Assembly (NCBI GenBank): GCA_963678255.2
Contig: CAXXTW010000001.1
Location: 1,240,001-1,304,000, forward strand
DNA from: G963678255 sp963678255
Lineage (GTDB): Bacteria > Cloacimonadota > Cloacimonadia > Cloacimonadales > WRIO01
DNA length: 64,000 nt
Direction of reading: 5' to 3'
Of this stretch, positions 44,358 to 53,530 are shown piece by piece. The notes beneath the pieces are model-generated. The model did not search any database. It saw only the letters and a list, made by a program, of their open reading frames with translations, and had not been told where the DNA came from. The position numbers and the translations under genes were made by a program. Position 1 is the first letter of the stretch. Each line of letters opens with the position of its first letter.

Positions 44358-47300
44358 CTAATTGCTTTTTCTGTTTACGATTAGATAGATGACAGGTATT
44401 AAGATCAAAGTAATCATGGTTGATACTAATAACCCACCGATCATGGTTATCGCCATTGGTTTCCACATTTCTGAACCCATTCCTGAACTCCACGCCATGG
44501 GAACCATACCTAAAATGGTGGTCAATGCCGTCATAAGCACCGGTCTGAGTCGTGAATGTCCTGCTTGTAGAACTGAATTTATTAATGAATTTCCTCTGGC
44601 TTTTAATAGATTTGTATAATCTACCAAAACTATCCCATTGTTCACAACGACACCCACCAACATTATTATTCCAATAAAAGTGGTTACACTCAGTGATTCT
44701 CCTGTCAATAGAAATGCCCAGATGACTCCTATTATTGATAATGGAACTGCAAACATGATAATAAAAGGATCTTTCAGAGATCCAAATTGTGAAGCCATAA
44801 CCATATAAACCAATACAATTCCCAAAGCAAACAAAAGTATTAAGGATTTAAATGATGATTGTTGCTCTTCATATTGTCCGCCAAAATCAACAATAACATC
44901 TTCAGGAATGTCTAGTTTTGACATTTCTTGTTTAATTTCTTTTACTGCTGTTCCTAAGGAAACATTCTTTAAATCAGCAGAAACATAGACTATTCTTTGT
45001 TGTGATTCATGTTTAATTTCCAAGGCACCTTTCGCTTCAACTATTTGGCAAAAAGATCTTAATGGAACGGTTTGCCCTGTCAAAGTAGGTATGAGGATAT
45101 CTCCAATGGCATCAATATCATTTCTGTATTCAGGCGCATATCTCACTAAAACCTCAAACTCTTCACCATCTTCTTTATATTGTGTTGCTTCGACACCATA
45201 AATGCTTTGTCTGACAGTTAATCCAACTAGAGCAGTATTTATCCCAAGCTCTCTTGCTTTTTCTCGATCAATAACTACTTGTAATTCCATTTTCCCAGGA
45301 TCAACAGTATTACTAATATTTTGTAATTTCCCATATTTATATAACATTTCCTGTAGTTTAAAAGCGGTTTCATTCATTTTATCAAAATCATTACTCATAA
45401 TTTTGATTTCTATTGGGCTTTTATTACCAAGCATAGCTTTTCCTAGCATACTGCCTCCGGAAATTGAAAACTTTTCAATTTCTGGTATTTTGGCTACTTC
45501 TTTGCTGATCCGATCAGCTACTGCAGAAGCTGGATAATTTCTGTAATCTGGAATGACTAGTTTTGCTCCTATAGTGAAAGCATTTTTACCTTCTTTAAAT
45601 CCCATGATCGATAAGACTCCTCTTTCTGTTTGACCTATGATAGAATAATGAGATAGTAAATCTTTTTTGGGAATTTCTTTCAAAAAGATGTCTTCAACTA
45701 AGCCTGCAACTCGTTCTGTTTCACTGAGAGTTGTTCCTACTGGTAACTCAATGGAAGCCATTAAATCTCCTGCATCAAACTCAGGAATATAATTAGTGCC
45801 GACAGATCTCCCGATTATTAAAGTGATCACAAACAATATCAATGACCCATAAATAACGGTTTTGCGATGATGAACTGCCCACTTAAGCCAATTTGTGTAT
45901 TTGTTTTCTGTGTTTACAAATATCTTTTCAAAGAAAGTAAAAAGCTTGCCTGGTTTTTTAGTATCCAAATGTTTTGCTTTCATTAAGACAGAGGCTAACA
46001 TAGGGGTTAGAGTTAATGCTGTAAATAGTGACCCTACCAGAGTTACGGAAGCGATTAGAGCTAATTGCTTAAAAAGAATACCTACTACTCCACCCATAAA
46101 CACCATAGGCAAAAAGACCACTATAGTCGTTAAGGTCGAACCCGATATGGCCATACCCATTTCTGAGGTACCAAATATCGCTGCTTCTTGCGGTCTTGCT
46201 CCATTCTCAATATGACGGGTTATATTTTCCAATACAACGATCGCGTTATCAACCACCATACCCAAGGCAATTGCCAATGCCATCATTGAAAAGATATTGA
46301 TAGAAAACTTTGCCATATACATAAATATAAACGCCATGATAAGTGAAAAAGGAATTGTTAGTATGATAATCAAGCTATTACGAATATTTCTCATAAAAAA
46401 GATGACTACAAAAATTACAAAAAGTGCTGCATACAAGATTGTTGAAGAAACATTTTTTATGGAATGAGAGACTAAAACAGAAGAATCAATCGCTTCATTA
46501 ATGACGATATCTTTTGGTAATGTTTTCTGGATTAATGCGATCTCTTTTTTTACCGCTGAAGCAACTTCTAAGGTGTTTGCTCCTGATTGCTTTTGGATCA
46601 TTACCACAACAGATCTCTGTTTGTAACCTTTTGTGATTTCATCTTTATCTTTATAATCATCAGTGACTGAGCCGATGTCAGATAATCGAATAACTTTCCC
46701 ATTTATTGTGCTTACTATAATATTTCTGATATCTTCTACTGATGTAAATTCTCCAGGAACTCTAACAGCTAATTCATTGACTCCTAGATTAATGTTTCCA
46801 CCTGGAACCGTTAGATTTTCAGTCTTTAAAGCCTGAGCTATAAATGCCATGTTTAAATGATACGCTTGTAAACGATAGGGGTCAACCTCTACCTTTATCT
46901 GTCTTTCTTTTTGACCTATTAAAATGAAGTTGCCGACACCTTTTACTCGTTTTAAACGATTTGTCATCTTATCTTCTAGTATTTTATTGAGAGAATTAAA
47001 ACTCTCTTTTGCTGATACATTATAAATAACTACAGGTACCATAGAACTGTTTACCTTCACTATGGTTGGCGCATAAGCATTATCTGGCAATTCTTTTTTT
47101 ACTAGTTCGATCTTATCTCTTGTATCATTGGAAGCCTCATCAAGATTTGTATTCCAATCAAACTCAAGTGAGATAAATGAGACATTCTCTTTTGATTTTG
47201 AGGTGATTTTCTTCAGATTTGTTACACTGGATAACTGGTTTTCCAGTTTTTTACTGACTTGCTCTTCTACTTCACTGGCAGATGCACCAGGATATACGGT

Positions 47301-47444
47301 TATGATGGTTATCGCTGGATATTCTACATCGGGCAAGATATCTCTGGGAAGCATGGTTAACGAAACCATTCCAAATATTAATAGAGCAATAAAAAACATT
47401 ACTGTAAATACAGGGTTTTTTACCGCAATTTGAGGTAATCTCAT
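44358..47444 (-). CDS. RND-family efflux pump, inner-membrane subunit (HAE1-like)
   Basis: The 1028-residue protein has the typical RND layout: an N-terminal helix with FTVMFFIALLIFGMVSLTMLPRD, two large periplasmic loops and twelve membrane segments in two repeats. Proton-relay residues appear in LAIALGMVVDNAIVVLENI (transmembrane helix 4), and the second half has IGIIMLVGVVVNNGIVLVDY. It exports drugs or other hydrophobic compounds using proton entry, working with the adaptor and TolC-like proteins encoded just upstream. Its start overlaps the adaptor stop (ATGA). The substrate is unknown. Confidence 0.93.
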   Translation of the reverse strand: MRLPQIAVKNPVFTVMFFIALLIFGMVSLTMLPRDILPDVEYPAITIITVYPGASASEVEEQVSKKLENQLSSVTNLKKITSKSKENVSFISLEFDWNTNLDEASNDTRDKIELVKKELPDNAYAPTIVKVNSSMVPVVIYNVSAKESFNSLNKILEDKMTNRLKRVKGVGNFILIGQKERQIKVEVDPYRLQAYHLNMAFIAQALKTENLTVPGGNINLGVNELAVRVPGEFTSVEDIRNIIVSTINGKVIRLSDIGSVTDDYKDKDEITKGYKQRSVVVMIQKQSGANTLEVASAVKKEIALIQKTLPKDIVINEAIDSSVLVSHSIKNVSSTILYAALFVIFVVIFFMRNIRNSLIIILTIPFSLIMAFIFMYMAKFSINIFSMMALAIALGMVVDNAIVVLENITRHIENGARPQEAAIFGTSEMGMAISGSTLTTIVVFLPMVFMGGVVGILFKQLALIASVTLVGSLFTALTLTPMLASVLMKAKHLDTKKPGKLFTFFEKIFVNTENKYTNWLKWAVHHRKTVIYGSLILFVITLIIGRSVGTNYIPEFDAGDLMASIELPVGTTLSETERVAGLVEDIFLKEIPKKDLLSHYSIIGQTERGVLSIMGFKEGKNAFTIGAKLVIPDYRNYPASAVADRISKEVAKIPEIEKFSISGGSMLGKAMLGNKSPIEIKIMSNDFDKMNETAFKLQEMLYKYGKLQNISNTVDPGKMELQVVIDREKARELGINTALVGLTVRQSIYGVEATQYKEDGEEFEVLVRYAPEYRNDIDAIGDILIPTLTGQTVPLRSFCQIVEAKGALEIKHESQQRIVYVSADLKNVSLGTAVKEIKQEMSKLDIPEDVIVDFGGQYEEQQSSFKSLILLFALGIVLVYMVMASQFGSLKDPFIIMFAVPLSIIGVIWAFLLTGESLSVTTFIGIIMLVGVVVNNGIVLVDYTNLLKARGNSLINSVLQAGHSRLRPVLMTALTTILGMVPMAWSSGMGSEMWKPMAITMIGGLLVSTMITLILIPVIYLIVNRKSN

Positions 47445-48490
47445 TTCTGACCTCCATCAATAATGACGGCTTGTCCATCCTTGATTTTTGTTTTTCCCGA
47501 AGTGATGACTTCTTCATCAATAGTTAATCCTTCCACTATAACTTCATCTTTTATTGATTTTATGATCTGTATATTCTTTTTCACAGCAACACCGTTTTCA
47601 AAGCAATAAACATAAGTTTCATTTGTCCCTGATTGTTTTAATAAGGCTACTCTTGGTATAAATATTCCTTTTGTAGTTTGTAATGATATCTTAGAGCGAA
47701 TAAACATTCCGGGTAATAGCTTTTTCTGAGGATTGGCTATGCTGATCTCAACAGTAGTCGTTCTGGATAAATTTGATAATAATGATTGGATATTGGTAAT
47801 GTATCCTGTAAAAGATTCTTCAGGAAAACTGTCACAGTTTAACTCTGTTTTTTGTCCTTTTCTGATCTGAGTAATGTCTTTTTCATTTACTTGTATTTCG
47901 GCTTTGACAGTATTGATCTGCATAAGTCTTACTATCCCGGATGCGTGTGAATATCCAAGATCTAAAGCTGGCATGATAGAGAAATTTTCTCCCTCATTTA
48001 CCAATATCTCTGTAACGATACCGCTAAATGGTGCGATGATCTGAGTATTCTTTTTTAATAAATTATACTTTTCTTTACTGGCATCTAATTTTGCTTTTAA
48101 ATGATCATATTCCATTTCTGATACGGATCCTTTACTATATAATTGAGAAATTCTGCCAAAATCCTTCTCAATAGCCTTATATTCTATTTCTGATAATGTA
48201 TATAACTCGTCTGATAACTGAGCAATTAATTGTCCTTCTTCTACAGTTTCACCTTCTTTTACATAAAATTTCTCCACTCTTCCGGGTAAGCTGGCACCTA
48301 AATTGGCTTCTTTATTTGCTTTTATCGTGCCAGAGAAGTTTAACGTGGGGGTATAAGATTTCTCAACAACCTTTTCTGTTTTGACATTAACAGCTTCATC
48401 TTTTTTCTCAATATTGTCTTTTTTTGTACATCCTGTTATGACTAGTATCATCAGGAAGGTAATTAAAGTGATTTTTTTTATATTTTTCAT
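47441..48490 (-). CDS. RND efflux periplasmic adaptor (membrane fusion lipoprotein)
   Basis: The 349-residue lipoprotein has a lipobox ending VITGC, a biotinyl-lipoyl-like half (FSGTIKANKEANLGASLPGRVEKFYVKEGETVEEGQLIA in pieces: GRVEKFYVKEGETVEEG), an alpha-helical hairpin (about 90-140), the second lipoyl half (APFSGIVTEILVNEGENF) and beta-barrel domains. This is the HlyD/AcrA type. It bridges the pump and the outer membrane channel. It lies 10 nt after the TolC-like gene and overlaps the pump gene. Confidence 0.91.
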   Translation of the reverse strand: MKNIKKITLITFLMILVITGCTKKDNIEKKDEAVNVKTEKVVEKSYTPTLNFSGTIKANKEANLGASLPGRVEKFYVKEGETVEEGQLIAQLSDELYTLSEIEYKAIEKDFGRISQLYSKGSVSEMEYDHLKAKLDASKEKYNLLKKNTQIIAPFSGIVTEILVNEGENFSIMPALDLGYSHASGIVRLMQINTVKAEIQVNEKDITQIRKGQKTELNCDSFPEESFTGYITNIQSLLSNLSRTTTVEISIANPQKKLLPGMFIRSKISLQTTKGIFIPRVALLKQSGTNETYVYCFENGVAVKKNIQIIKSIKDEVIVEGLTIDEEVITSGKTKIKDGQAVIIDGGQK

Positions 48491-48500
48491 GAGTCTCTCC

Positions 48501-49931
48501 TTAATTTATGAGTCCAAAAGCTTTATTATATTTGGCTAAATTCAACTGATATTCACTTAATGAATCTATATATTCTGACTTTGCATTTTGCCAGAGAGTT
48601 TGAGCATCCAATACATCAGAACTTTTCAAGACACCTGTATAAAACTTTTCATTACACAATCTTAAGTTTTCTTCTGATTGCTCTAAACCTGTTTTTGATA
48701 AAAGAACCTTTTTCTTGCTTTCTTCTAATAAAAACTTAATCTGTTGCATTTCTAAGTTAAGTAATTCTTTCGTTTCTTCATATTGATACTGAACAGATTT
48801 TTCTGTCCTTTTTGCTGAATTCAATGAAAACCCTCTTTCATTCCAGTGAAATAACTCAAGTTGTGCAACAAGGGCAATAGTCCAATCTTTACCTGTTTCA
48901 TCTTTCAATGAATTATAAGGGTTTGGGTTCATCATTTGATAGCCTGCATTAAGCACTATGTTTGGAAAATAACGGGATAATTGCAAACTTTTATAATTTC
49001 CAGCTATATCAACTGAACTTTTCATCATCTTTAATTCCGGTCTGCTCTGCATAGCTTCTTGAATACTAATCTCAGGTTTGTTTTCATTAATTTGTTCTTC
49101 CAAACCTTCAGTAAGGGTGACTTCTGTTTGTAAATCAATTCCTAGTATTTGATTCAAAGCCATTTTTGATAAAGTAACACCATTGCTTGCTTTCAGCAAA
49201 TTCAATTGTGCTTCATTTAATTTTACTTTTACTTTTAGTAGATCATTTTGCGTGATGATTCCCGCTGCTTTATAATTCTCTAAATCACTGAGGTGTTTTT
49301 CTATTGTTTCTAAATATTGCTTTGCTAATAATTTCTTTTCCTGCAAGGAAATCACTCTCCAGTAAGCTTCTTCAGTTTTTACTATGATCTCTTGTTGGGT
49401 TAAACTCAATTTATTCTGATTTATTTTTTCTAGATTTTTGCTCAGTTTATATTGAGTAATAAGTTTTCCTCCCGTAAAGATGGGTTGAGTTAGATTGGTA
49501 CTAAAAATAAAACTATCCTTGTCATCGATTTCCATATCTAACTGAAAAGGTACAAATTGACCCTGTATAGGGGTGACAGCTCCTGTGGAAGAATTAACCG
49601 AATATACAGGAAGTTTGTATAAATCTGTCTTTATTTTATAAACATCCCCTTTTTGCATATAGGTGCCAACCATATTGAGAGAAGGTAAAAATCTGGTAAA
49701 GGCTGCTTTTTTCTGATATTCTGCACTTTTAAGCATTTCATTGGCACTCTTTAAGGTTTGATTATTTTTCAAAGCAATATTCTTAGCTTCATTTAAACTA
49801 AGACTGACTGAATCATTCTCTTGTGACTGAGCAAATAAGGGAATACAAAATAACAATAATGTTCCCATAGCAATAAATAGAGGTAGTATAACTGTATAAG
49901 GAGTTTGTCTTTGTGATTTATCTGAACTCAT
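48501..49931 (-). CDS. TolC-family outer membrane efflux channel
   Basis: The 476-residue protein has a signal peptide (basic start, hydrophobic 15-34, cleavage near FAQS). Two OEP repeats follow, each with long helices (SLSLNEAKNIALKNNQTLKSA and SIQEAMQSRPELKMMKSS are the repeat openings). It forms the trimeric outer membrane duct of the pump. The ribosome site CAGGAG lies inside the last codons of the TetR gene, so repressor and channel are translationally linked. Confidence 0.91.
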   Translation of the reverse strand: MSSDKSQRQTPYTVILPLFIAMGTLLLFCIPLFAQSQENDSVSLSLNEAKNIALKNNQTLKSANEMLKSAEYQKKAAFTRFLPSLNMVGTYMQKGDVYKIKTDLYKLPVYSVNSSTGAVTPIQGQFVPFQLDMEIDDKDSFIFSTNLTQPIFTGGKLITQYKLSKNLEKINQNKLSLTQQEIIVKTEEAYWRVISLQEKKLLAKQYLETIEKHLSDLENYKAAGIITQNDLLKVKVKLNEAQLNLLKASNGVTLSKMALNQILGIDLQTEVTLTEGLEEQINENKPEISIQEAMQSRPELKMMKSSVDIAGNYKSLQLSRYFPNIVLNAGYQMMNPNPYNSLKDETGKDWTIALVAQLELFHWNERGFSLNSAKRTEKSVQYQYEETKELLNLEMQQIKFLLEESKKKVLLSKTGLEQSEENLRLCNEKFYTGVLKSSDVLDAQTLWQNAKSEYIDSLSEYQLNLAKYNKAFGLIN

Positions 49932-49932
49932 T

Positions 49933-50553
49933 TTATATCTCCTGATCTTTAATCTCTAAACCATGATAAATTATGTCTGCAATACCATCTTTTATCTTGT
50001 TGAAATCAACTGTAATTTTGGACATTAACCACGTCGTCATGGTAAAATCTAAAGAACCAAAAATGATGGTCGTTAATAACTCAGGGTCTATTTGCCTAAT
50101 ATGCTGTGAGTTTATGGCATCAGCGCATAATTCCCTTAAAAAATTAAGATAATGATTTATTGGCCAGAAATCGGGGTATTTAGAGTAAAATTCTGGACTT
50201 TGTCTAAGCTCTATAATCATTAATCTGGCTGAATCTCTGTTGTTTATACAATATTCAAAATGAAGATCAATAAATCTTAAAATTCTTTCCACTCTGTTTT
50301 CAATACTACTTAATTTTTCTTTTGCACTGTCTAATAAGGCGGTTATCATTTCTTCAAAACAACGGATAAGTAAATCATCTTTGTTATCAAAATAAAGATA
50401 AATCGTTCCGTCTGCCACATTTGCTACTTTGGCAATATCTGATATCTTGGTGTTATGAAATCCCTTTTGTGCAAATACATTTATCGCTGATTGAACGATA
50501 CTTGCTCTGCATTTTCTTTTCTTCTCATTCAGAGTTTTTACTGCATAAGCCAT
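49933..50553 (-). CDS. TetR-family repressor of the efflux operon
   Basis: The protein of about 206 residues has an N-terminal TetR helix-turn-helix (AINVFAQKGFHNTKISDIAKVANVADGTIYLYFDNKDDLL in pieces: VADGTIYLYFDNKDDLL) and a helical ligand domain resembling the TetR_C/FadR-like group. It is the first gene of the operon and probably autoregulates it through the 18-bp palindrome in the promoter. Two ATGs are adjacent (50556 and 50553); the second has better spacing from AGGAGG. Confidence 0.9.
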   Translation of the reverse strand: MAYAVKTLNEKKRKCRASIVQSAINVFAQKGFHNTKISDIAKVANVADGTIYLYFDNKDDLLIRCFEEMITALLDSAKEKLSSIENRVERILRFIDLHFEYCINNRDSARLMIIELRQSPEFYSKYPDFWPINHYLNFLRELCADAINSQHIRQIDPELLTTIIFGSLDFTMTTWLMSKITVDFNKIKDGIADIIYHGLEIKDQEI

Positions 50554-50612
50554 CATTCCCTCCTATATTTAATCTCTTACTTAATCCTATGAACATTAAT
50601 TCATAAAACAAC

Positions 50613-50643
50613 ACTATATTTGAACAGCTATTCAAATTGTCAA
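50613..50643 (-). promoter_or_regulatory. TetR-controlled efflux promoter with operator inside the spacer
   Basis: On the minus strand, TTGACA (50643-50638) and TATAGT (50618-50613) are separated by 19 bp. The spacer holds the near-perfect palindrome tttgaatagctgttcaaa (plus-strand 50619-50636; 8 of 9 base pairs symmetric), which fills it almost exactly. A repressor bound there would block RNA polymerase. A further half-site (ttcaaa) is at 50663-50668. The promoter lies about 60 bp before the TetR gene start. Confidence 0.75.
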
Positions 50644-50668
50644 GAATAAATATGAGTTATTGTTCAAA

Positions 50669-51281
50669 TAAATAAGTAATTTGTACTAAATGTATTGGAA
50701 AATAGTAAGATAGTTGTTTGAAATTATTTTTATATTTGTAATAAAAGTAGAAGAATCTTGGGTTTTCAATGAGATTGATTAACAGGAAATATAAGTGAAT
50801 TCACTCCTTGATGGGATAAAATGACTAAAAAATCATTATTTTATAAGTCCGCTTTAAAAACTTGCAACTAATTACGTAGCTTGAAGTTATAATTATTATA
50901 GTATTGACCTAATAAACATTTAGAGGTATCCTAACAGAAAAAATCCTCTATACGTTGGGATTAAACAGATAATCCCATAATAAAAAATATGAAATTTAGG
51001 GCAATAGCCCTGTAATCTGAATGAAAAAGAATAACATATATGTTAGGGATTAGTCACTTAGCGATTGGAATTGAAACAACATAAAACAAACTGCCGTTTC
51101 TGTGTCATACTATAATACCAGTGGCAATATCCTCTCTTACAAATAAATATCTAGATTTAAATGTTACAAACGCTCATGAAAAATGGAGTAAAGTCCTTTT
51201 GGAGCGAGTTCGGCTCGGACTCGAAATCCTAGATAGTGATTTGATCATTGCTTTTGTTTCTATAAGTATCTTGTTCTTGTA
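50669..51281. other. Non-coding stretch between the efflux operon and the RAYT module
   Basis: No gene is supported. A hairpin (gggatt 50957-50962 with aatccc 50971-50976) and the GGAG-type REP-like sequence at 51201-51223 are the recognisable structures. The rest is AT-rich. Confidence 0.45.
51201..51223 (+). repeat. REP-like element, GGAG plus hairpin (left copy)
   Basis: GGAG is followed by the imperfect hairpin cgagttcggctcggactcg (7-bp arms around GGCTC). An exact inverted copy lies at 56555-56577. Similarity extends about 25 bp further to the left of this copy (catgaaaaatgg). GGAG at the hairpin foot is one of the tetranucleotides reported for REP sequences. Confidence 0.65.
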
Positions 51282-51374
51282 AATGTAACTTTGTAAGTTA
51301 CATTCTAGTTCTTGTAAATGTAACTTTGTAAGTTACATTCTAGTTCTTGTAAATGTAACTTTGTAAGTTACATT
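51282..51374. repeat. Array of three 23-bp palindromes at the 3' side of the RAYT gene
   Basis: Copies at 51282-51304, 51317-51339 and 51352-51374 have arms aatgtaact/agttacatt around TTGTA and repeat every 35 bp with the same 12-bp linker (ctagttcttgta). The stop codon of the RAYT gene lies inside the third copy. Confidence 0.9.
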
Positions 51375-51447
51375 CTTTTAACATATGTATGTTTCCAATC
51401 TTCCCAATTGTCAACTAATTTTGCTTTAACTGGATTTTGTATTAAAT
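51315..51447. repeat. 133-bp direct repeat, left copy (RAYT 3' end plus palindromes)
   Basis: This segment is repeated at 52119-52251, exactly 804 bp to the right, with one difference seen in the coding part (ctttaactgg against ctttaattgg). It includes two palindromes and the last ~26 codons of the RAYT gene. Confidence 0.88.
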
Positions 51448-51991
51448 AATTCAATTGATAATCAAGATCAATATCACTTCTGATAAGATGATCATAGTAT
51501 TCTCTATTCCAAATGGTCTCATTTTTTTTTATTTTGTTAGAAGAGAACTTTTTTATAGAAAACATAATTTCAGAAAGAGAATAGAATTGATCGGTATCTT
51601 TGATTAATGGACATAAAATCATATGAACATGATTTGGCATTATGCAATAAGCGATAAGATCATATTTTTTATCATCATAAAAATGGATAGTATCTTTCAA
51701 TATTTGAGAAATAAAAGAGTCGGTTAAATCTATAGAATTTTTTGAGTTATTTATGTTTAAGTCAAAATATTCGAAATAATCTCTTTTGTAATCATCAATG
51801 AATTTTGGTTTCTCTTCTAGAGGAATGCTTTTAAGGGTTTCTTCGAAGTTATTCTTTTTTTCTAATAATTGATTAAGTAGATGATTTGATAAGGAATGAG
51901 CTAATCTAAAAGTTATGGCAATGAATGAATTTTCTAATTGTATATGTGGTAAGTTTAATTTGAAATTAATCTTAAAATCAAAGTTTGACAT
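51368..51991 (-). CDS. REP-associated tyrosine transposase (RAYT, Y1/HUH family)
   Basis: The 207-residue protein has the HUH metal-binding motif in AYCIMPNHVHMIL (H121 and H123) and the catalytic tyrosine region IWNREYYDHLIRSDID (Y165/Y166), then NYLIQNPVKAKLVDNWEDW, the typical RAYT C-terminus (NPV+A.LV...W.W). RAYTs are single-copy relatives of IS200/IS605 transposases thought to mobilise REP palindromes. Here the gene is enclosed by palindrome arrays: three on its 3' side (one supplies the TAA stop) and five starting 24 bp before its ATG. GAGGG precedes the start. The frame is intact with all expected residues, so it may be active. Confidence 0.9.
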   Translation of the reverse strand: MSNFDFKINFKLNLPHIQLENSFIAITFRLAHSLSNHLLNQLLEKKNNFEETLKSIPLEEKPKFIDDYKRDYFEYFDLNINNSKNSIDLTDSFISQILKDTIHFYDDKKYDLIAYCIMPNHVHMILCPLIKDTDQFYSLSEIMFSIKKFSSNKIKKNETIWNREYYDHLIRSDIDLDYQLNYLIQNPVKAKLVDNWEDWKHTYVKRM

Positions 51992-52014
51992 ATTCCCTCA
52001 TTTCTTCTCCTGTA

Positions 52015-52178
52015 AATGTAACTTTGTAAGTTACATTCTAGTTCTTGTAAATGTAACTTTGTAAGTTACATTCTTGTTCCTGTAAATGTAACTTTGTAAG
52101 TTACATTCTTTTCTCCTGTAAATGTAACTTTGTAAGTTACATTCTAGTTCTTGTAAATGTAACTTTGTAAGTTACATT
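52015..52178. repeat. Array of five 23-bp palindromes at the 5' side of the RAYT gene
   Basis: Copies at 52015-52037, 52050-52072, 52085-52107, 52121-52143 and 52156-52178 match the three on the other side (arms aatgtaact/agttacatt, TTGTA loop, 35-36 bp period). All eight are in the same orientation. Linkers vary slightly (ctagttcttgta, cttgttcctgta, cttttctcctgta). Confidence 0.9.
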
Positions 52179-52251
52179 CTTTTAACATATGTATGTTTCC
52201 AATCTTCCCAATTGTCAACTAATTTTGCTTTAATTGGATTTTGTATTAAAT
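52119..52251. repeat. 133-bp direct repeat, right copy: relic of a second RAYT 3' end
   Basis: It matches 51315-51447. The part after the palindromes (52172-52251) encodes on the minus strand the last ~26 codons of a RAYT nearly identical to the intact one, then stops matching. It is best read as the left-over end of a neighbouring RAYT module. Confidence 0.85.
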
Positions 52252-52323
52252 CTCATCTTTCCAAGTAGTAAACCATAATAAAATGGTAAGTCAATTTGGC
52301 AAGATAAACACCTTAACTTATAA

Positions 52324-52653
52324 TTCATATTTGATTACGAAACATTCATAAAAAACTCATTATCAGCTTCCACGATTTTGTCTTCAAACCATTCCTTTTC
52401 AAAGAAGTCTTTTATAACATATTCAAATGATGCTATTAATCCTTCTATCGTAGTAAAACCAATTTTCTGTGTTAGCTTAAGAAACTATTTGGATTTAAAG
52501 ATTGACTCAATTGATTTAAAAACCTATTTATTAAAAGAAGAGGTAAAAACAAAATGTTATATATCTGAGAAGAATTTTCCAACAGCCATCGAACGTTTAC
52601 AATTAATCATTAATAATGCTGATAATCGTGCAGATTCATTGTTTGCACTGTAA
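52324..52653 (+). pseudogene. Fragment of a secreted-protein gene (frame 1)
   Basis: The open stretch contains AIERLQLIINNADNRADSLFAL, which resembles the helical repeat segments found near the C-termini of FlgD-tailed secreted proteins in this group. It has no signal peptide, no convincing start and ends abruptly; the sequence continues in another frame with the beta-helix fragment. I treat it as debris next to the RAYT module, not as a gene. Confidence 0.4.
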
Positions 52654-53530
52654 ATAACAGCAGTGTTACTTTTGCTTGTTCTGCAACATCCCCCTCAGAC
52701 ACCTCTTATTGTCGAAAAAATAAGATATATACACCTAATGTGAACTTTAATTATTCTAGTGAATTATCAGGATCAGGAGTGGGCACAAATATCGTAGCCG
52801 ATAATATGGGCTATGGAAGTGTTCATTATATTCAACTTATGTCAGATTCCAGCAACACCTATGTCTATAATAACATCCTGGAATCGAAAAGCCAATATCT
52901 TGTTGAATTAGGGTATGGGGTATTAAATGTCAATCAGAATCAACCGGTATTTTTTAATAATTTGTTCAGCTTTATTGGTTCTGGACAATACTCCTCTACA
53001 TTATCATGGTCACGCAGATTATCACCCATTTTCTTTAATAACACAATTATTAATGTACATAAAATCATAGATGGTTCTCAGGAATCATCAAAGTTTACTA
53101 ATAATATAATTTCAGGGTTTCTACTATACTCGGCTGGCGGAACAAGTAGCGCTTATAATTTAAGATATACCAATAATTGCCTGAGTTTGCCCATACCGGA
53201 GACTTGTCCCTATATAGATGGAGGGGGGAATGTGATCGGTGAGCCGTCATTTCTGAGTCCTGAGACTGGGGTTTATACCTTGTCAGATAGTTCTATATGT
53301 TTGGATAGTGGGCTCAATATGCCCGAGTTACCTGCTTTTGATCTGATGTATAAAAAAAGGATAGCCAGAGGCTTGCCTGGCAACTCTTTAACTGTTGATA
53401 TGGGTGCTTATGAATACAATTCTGTCTATATCGGTGGGATCAAAGGGCGTATTTTTGATGCAGAGACAGGCTTGCCTGTGGATTGTGTTAAGCTTACCAT
53501 CAGTGGGAAATTGCCTGACCCAACTTTCGT
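52626..53530 (+). pseudogene. Secreted right-handed beta-helix protein, central fragment
   Basis: The frame is open from 52626 and reads as beta-helix rungs (VHYIQLMSDSSNTYVYNN, FFNNLFSFIG, IFFNNTIINVHK), then SICLDSGLN and VDMGAYEY, which commonly close such helices, and the start of a carboxypeptidase-regulatory-like domain (IKGRIFDAETGLPVDCVK). The N-terminus and signal peptide are missing, and the 3' side is cut by the IS element at about 53531, where a stop follows two codons later. The third fragment lies at 55512-56070. A GTG at 52740 could start a shorter product, but no export signal would be present. Confidence 0.75.

Noticed and set aside
51282..52178. Possible CRISPR array (regular 35-bp spacing of a 23-bp palindrome)
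   Set aside because: The 12-13-bp linkers are nearly identical to each other and far too short for spacers, no cas genes are near, and a RAYT gene sits inside the array.
52378..52653. 91-codon frame with a TTG start as a stand-alone gene
   Set aside because: There is no ribosome site or domain start, and its end resembles the inside of a larger secreted protein; treated as a pseudogene fragment.
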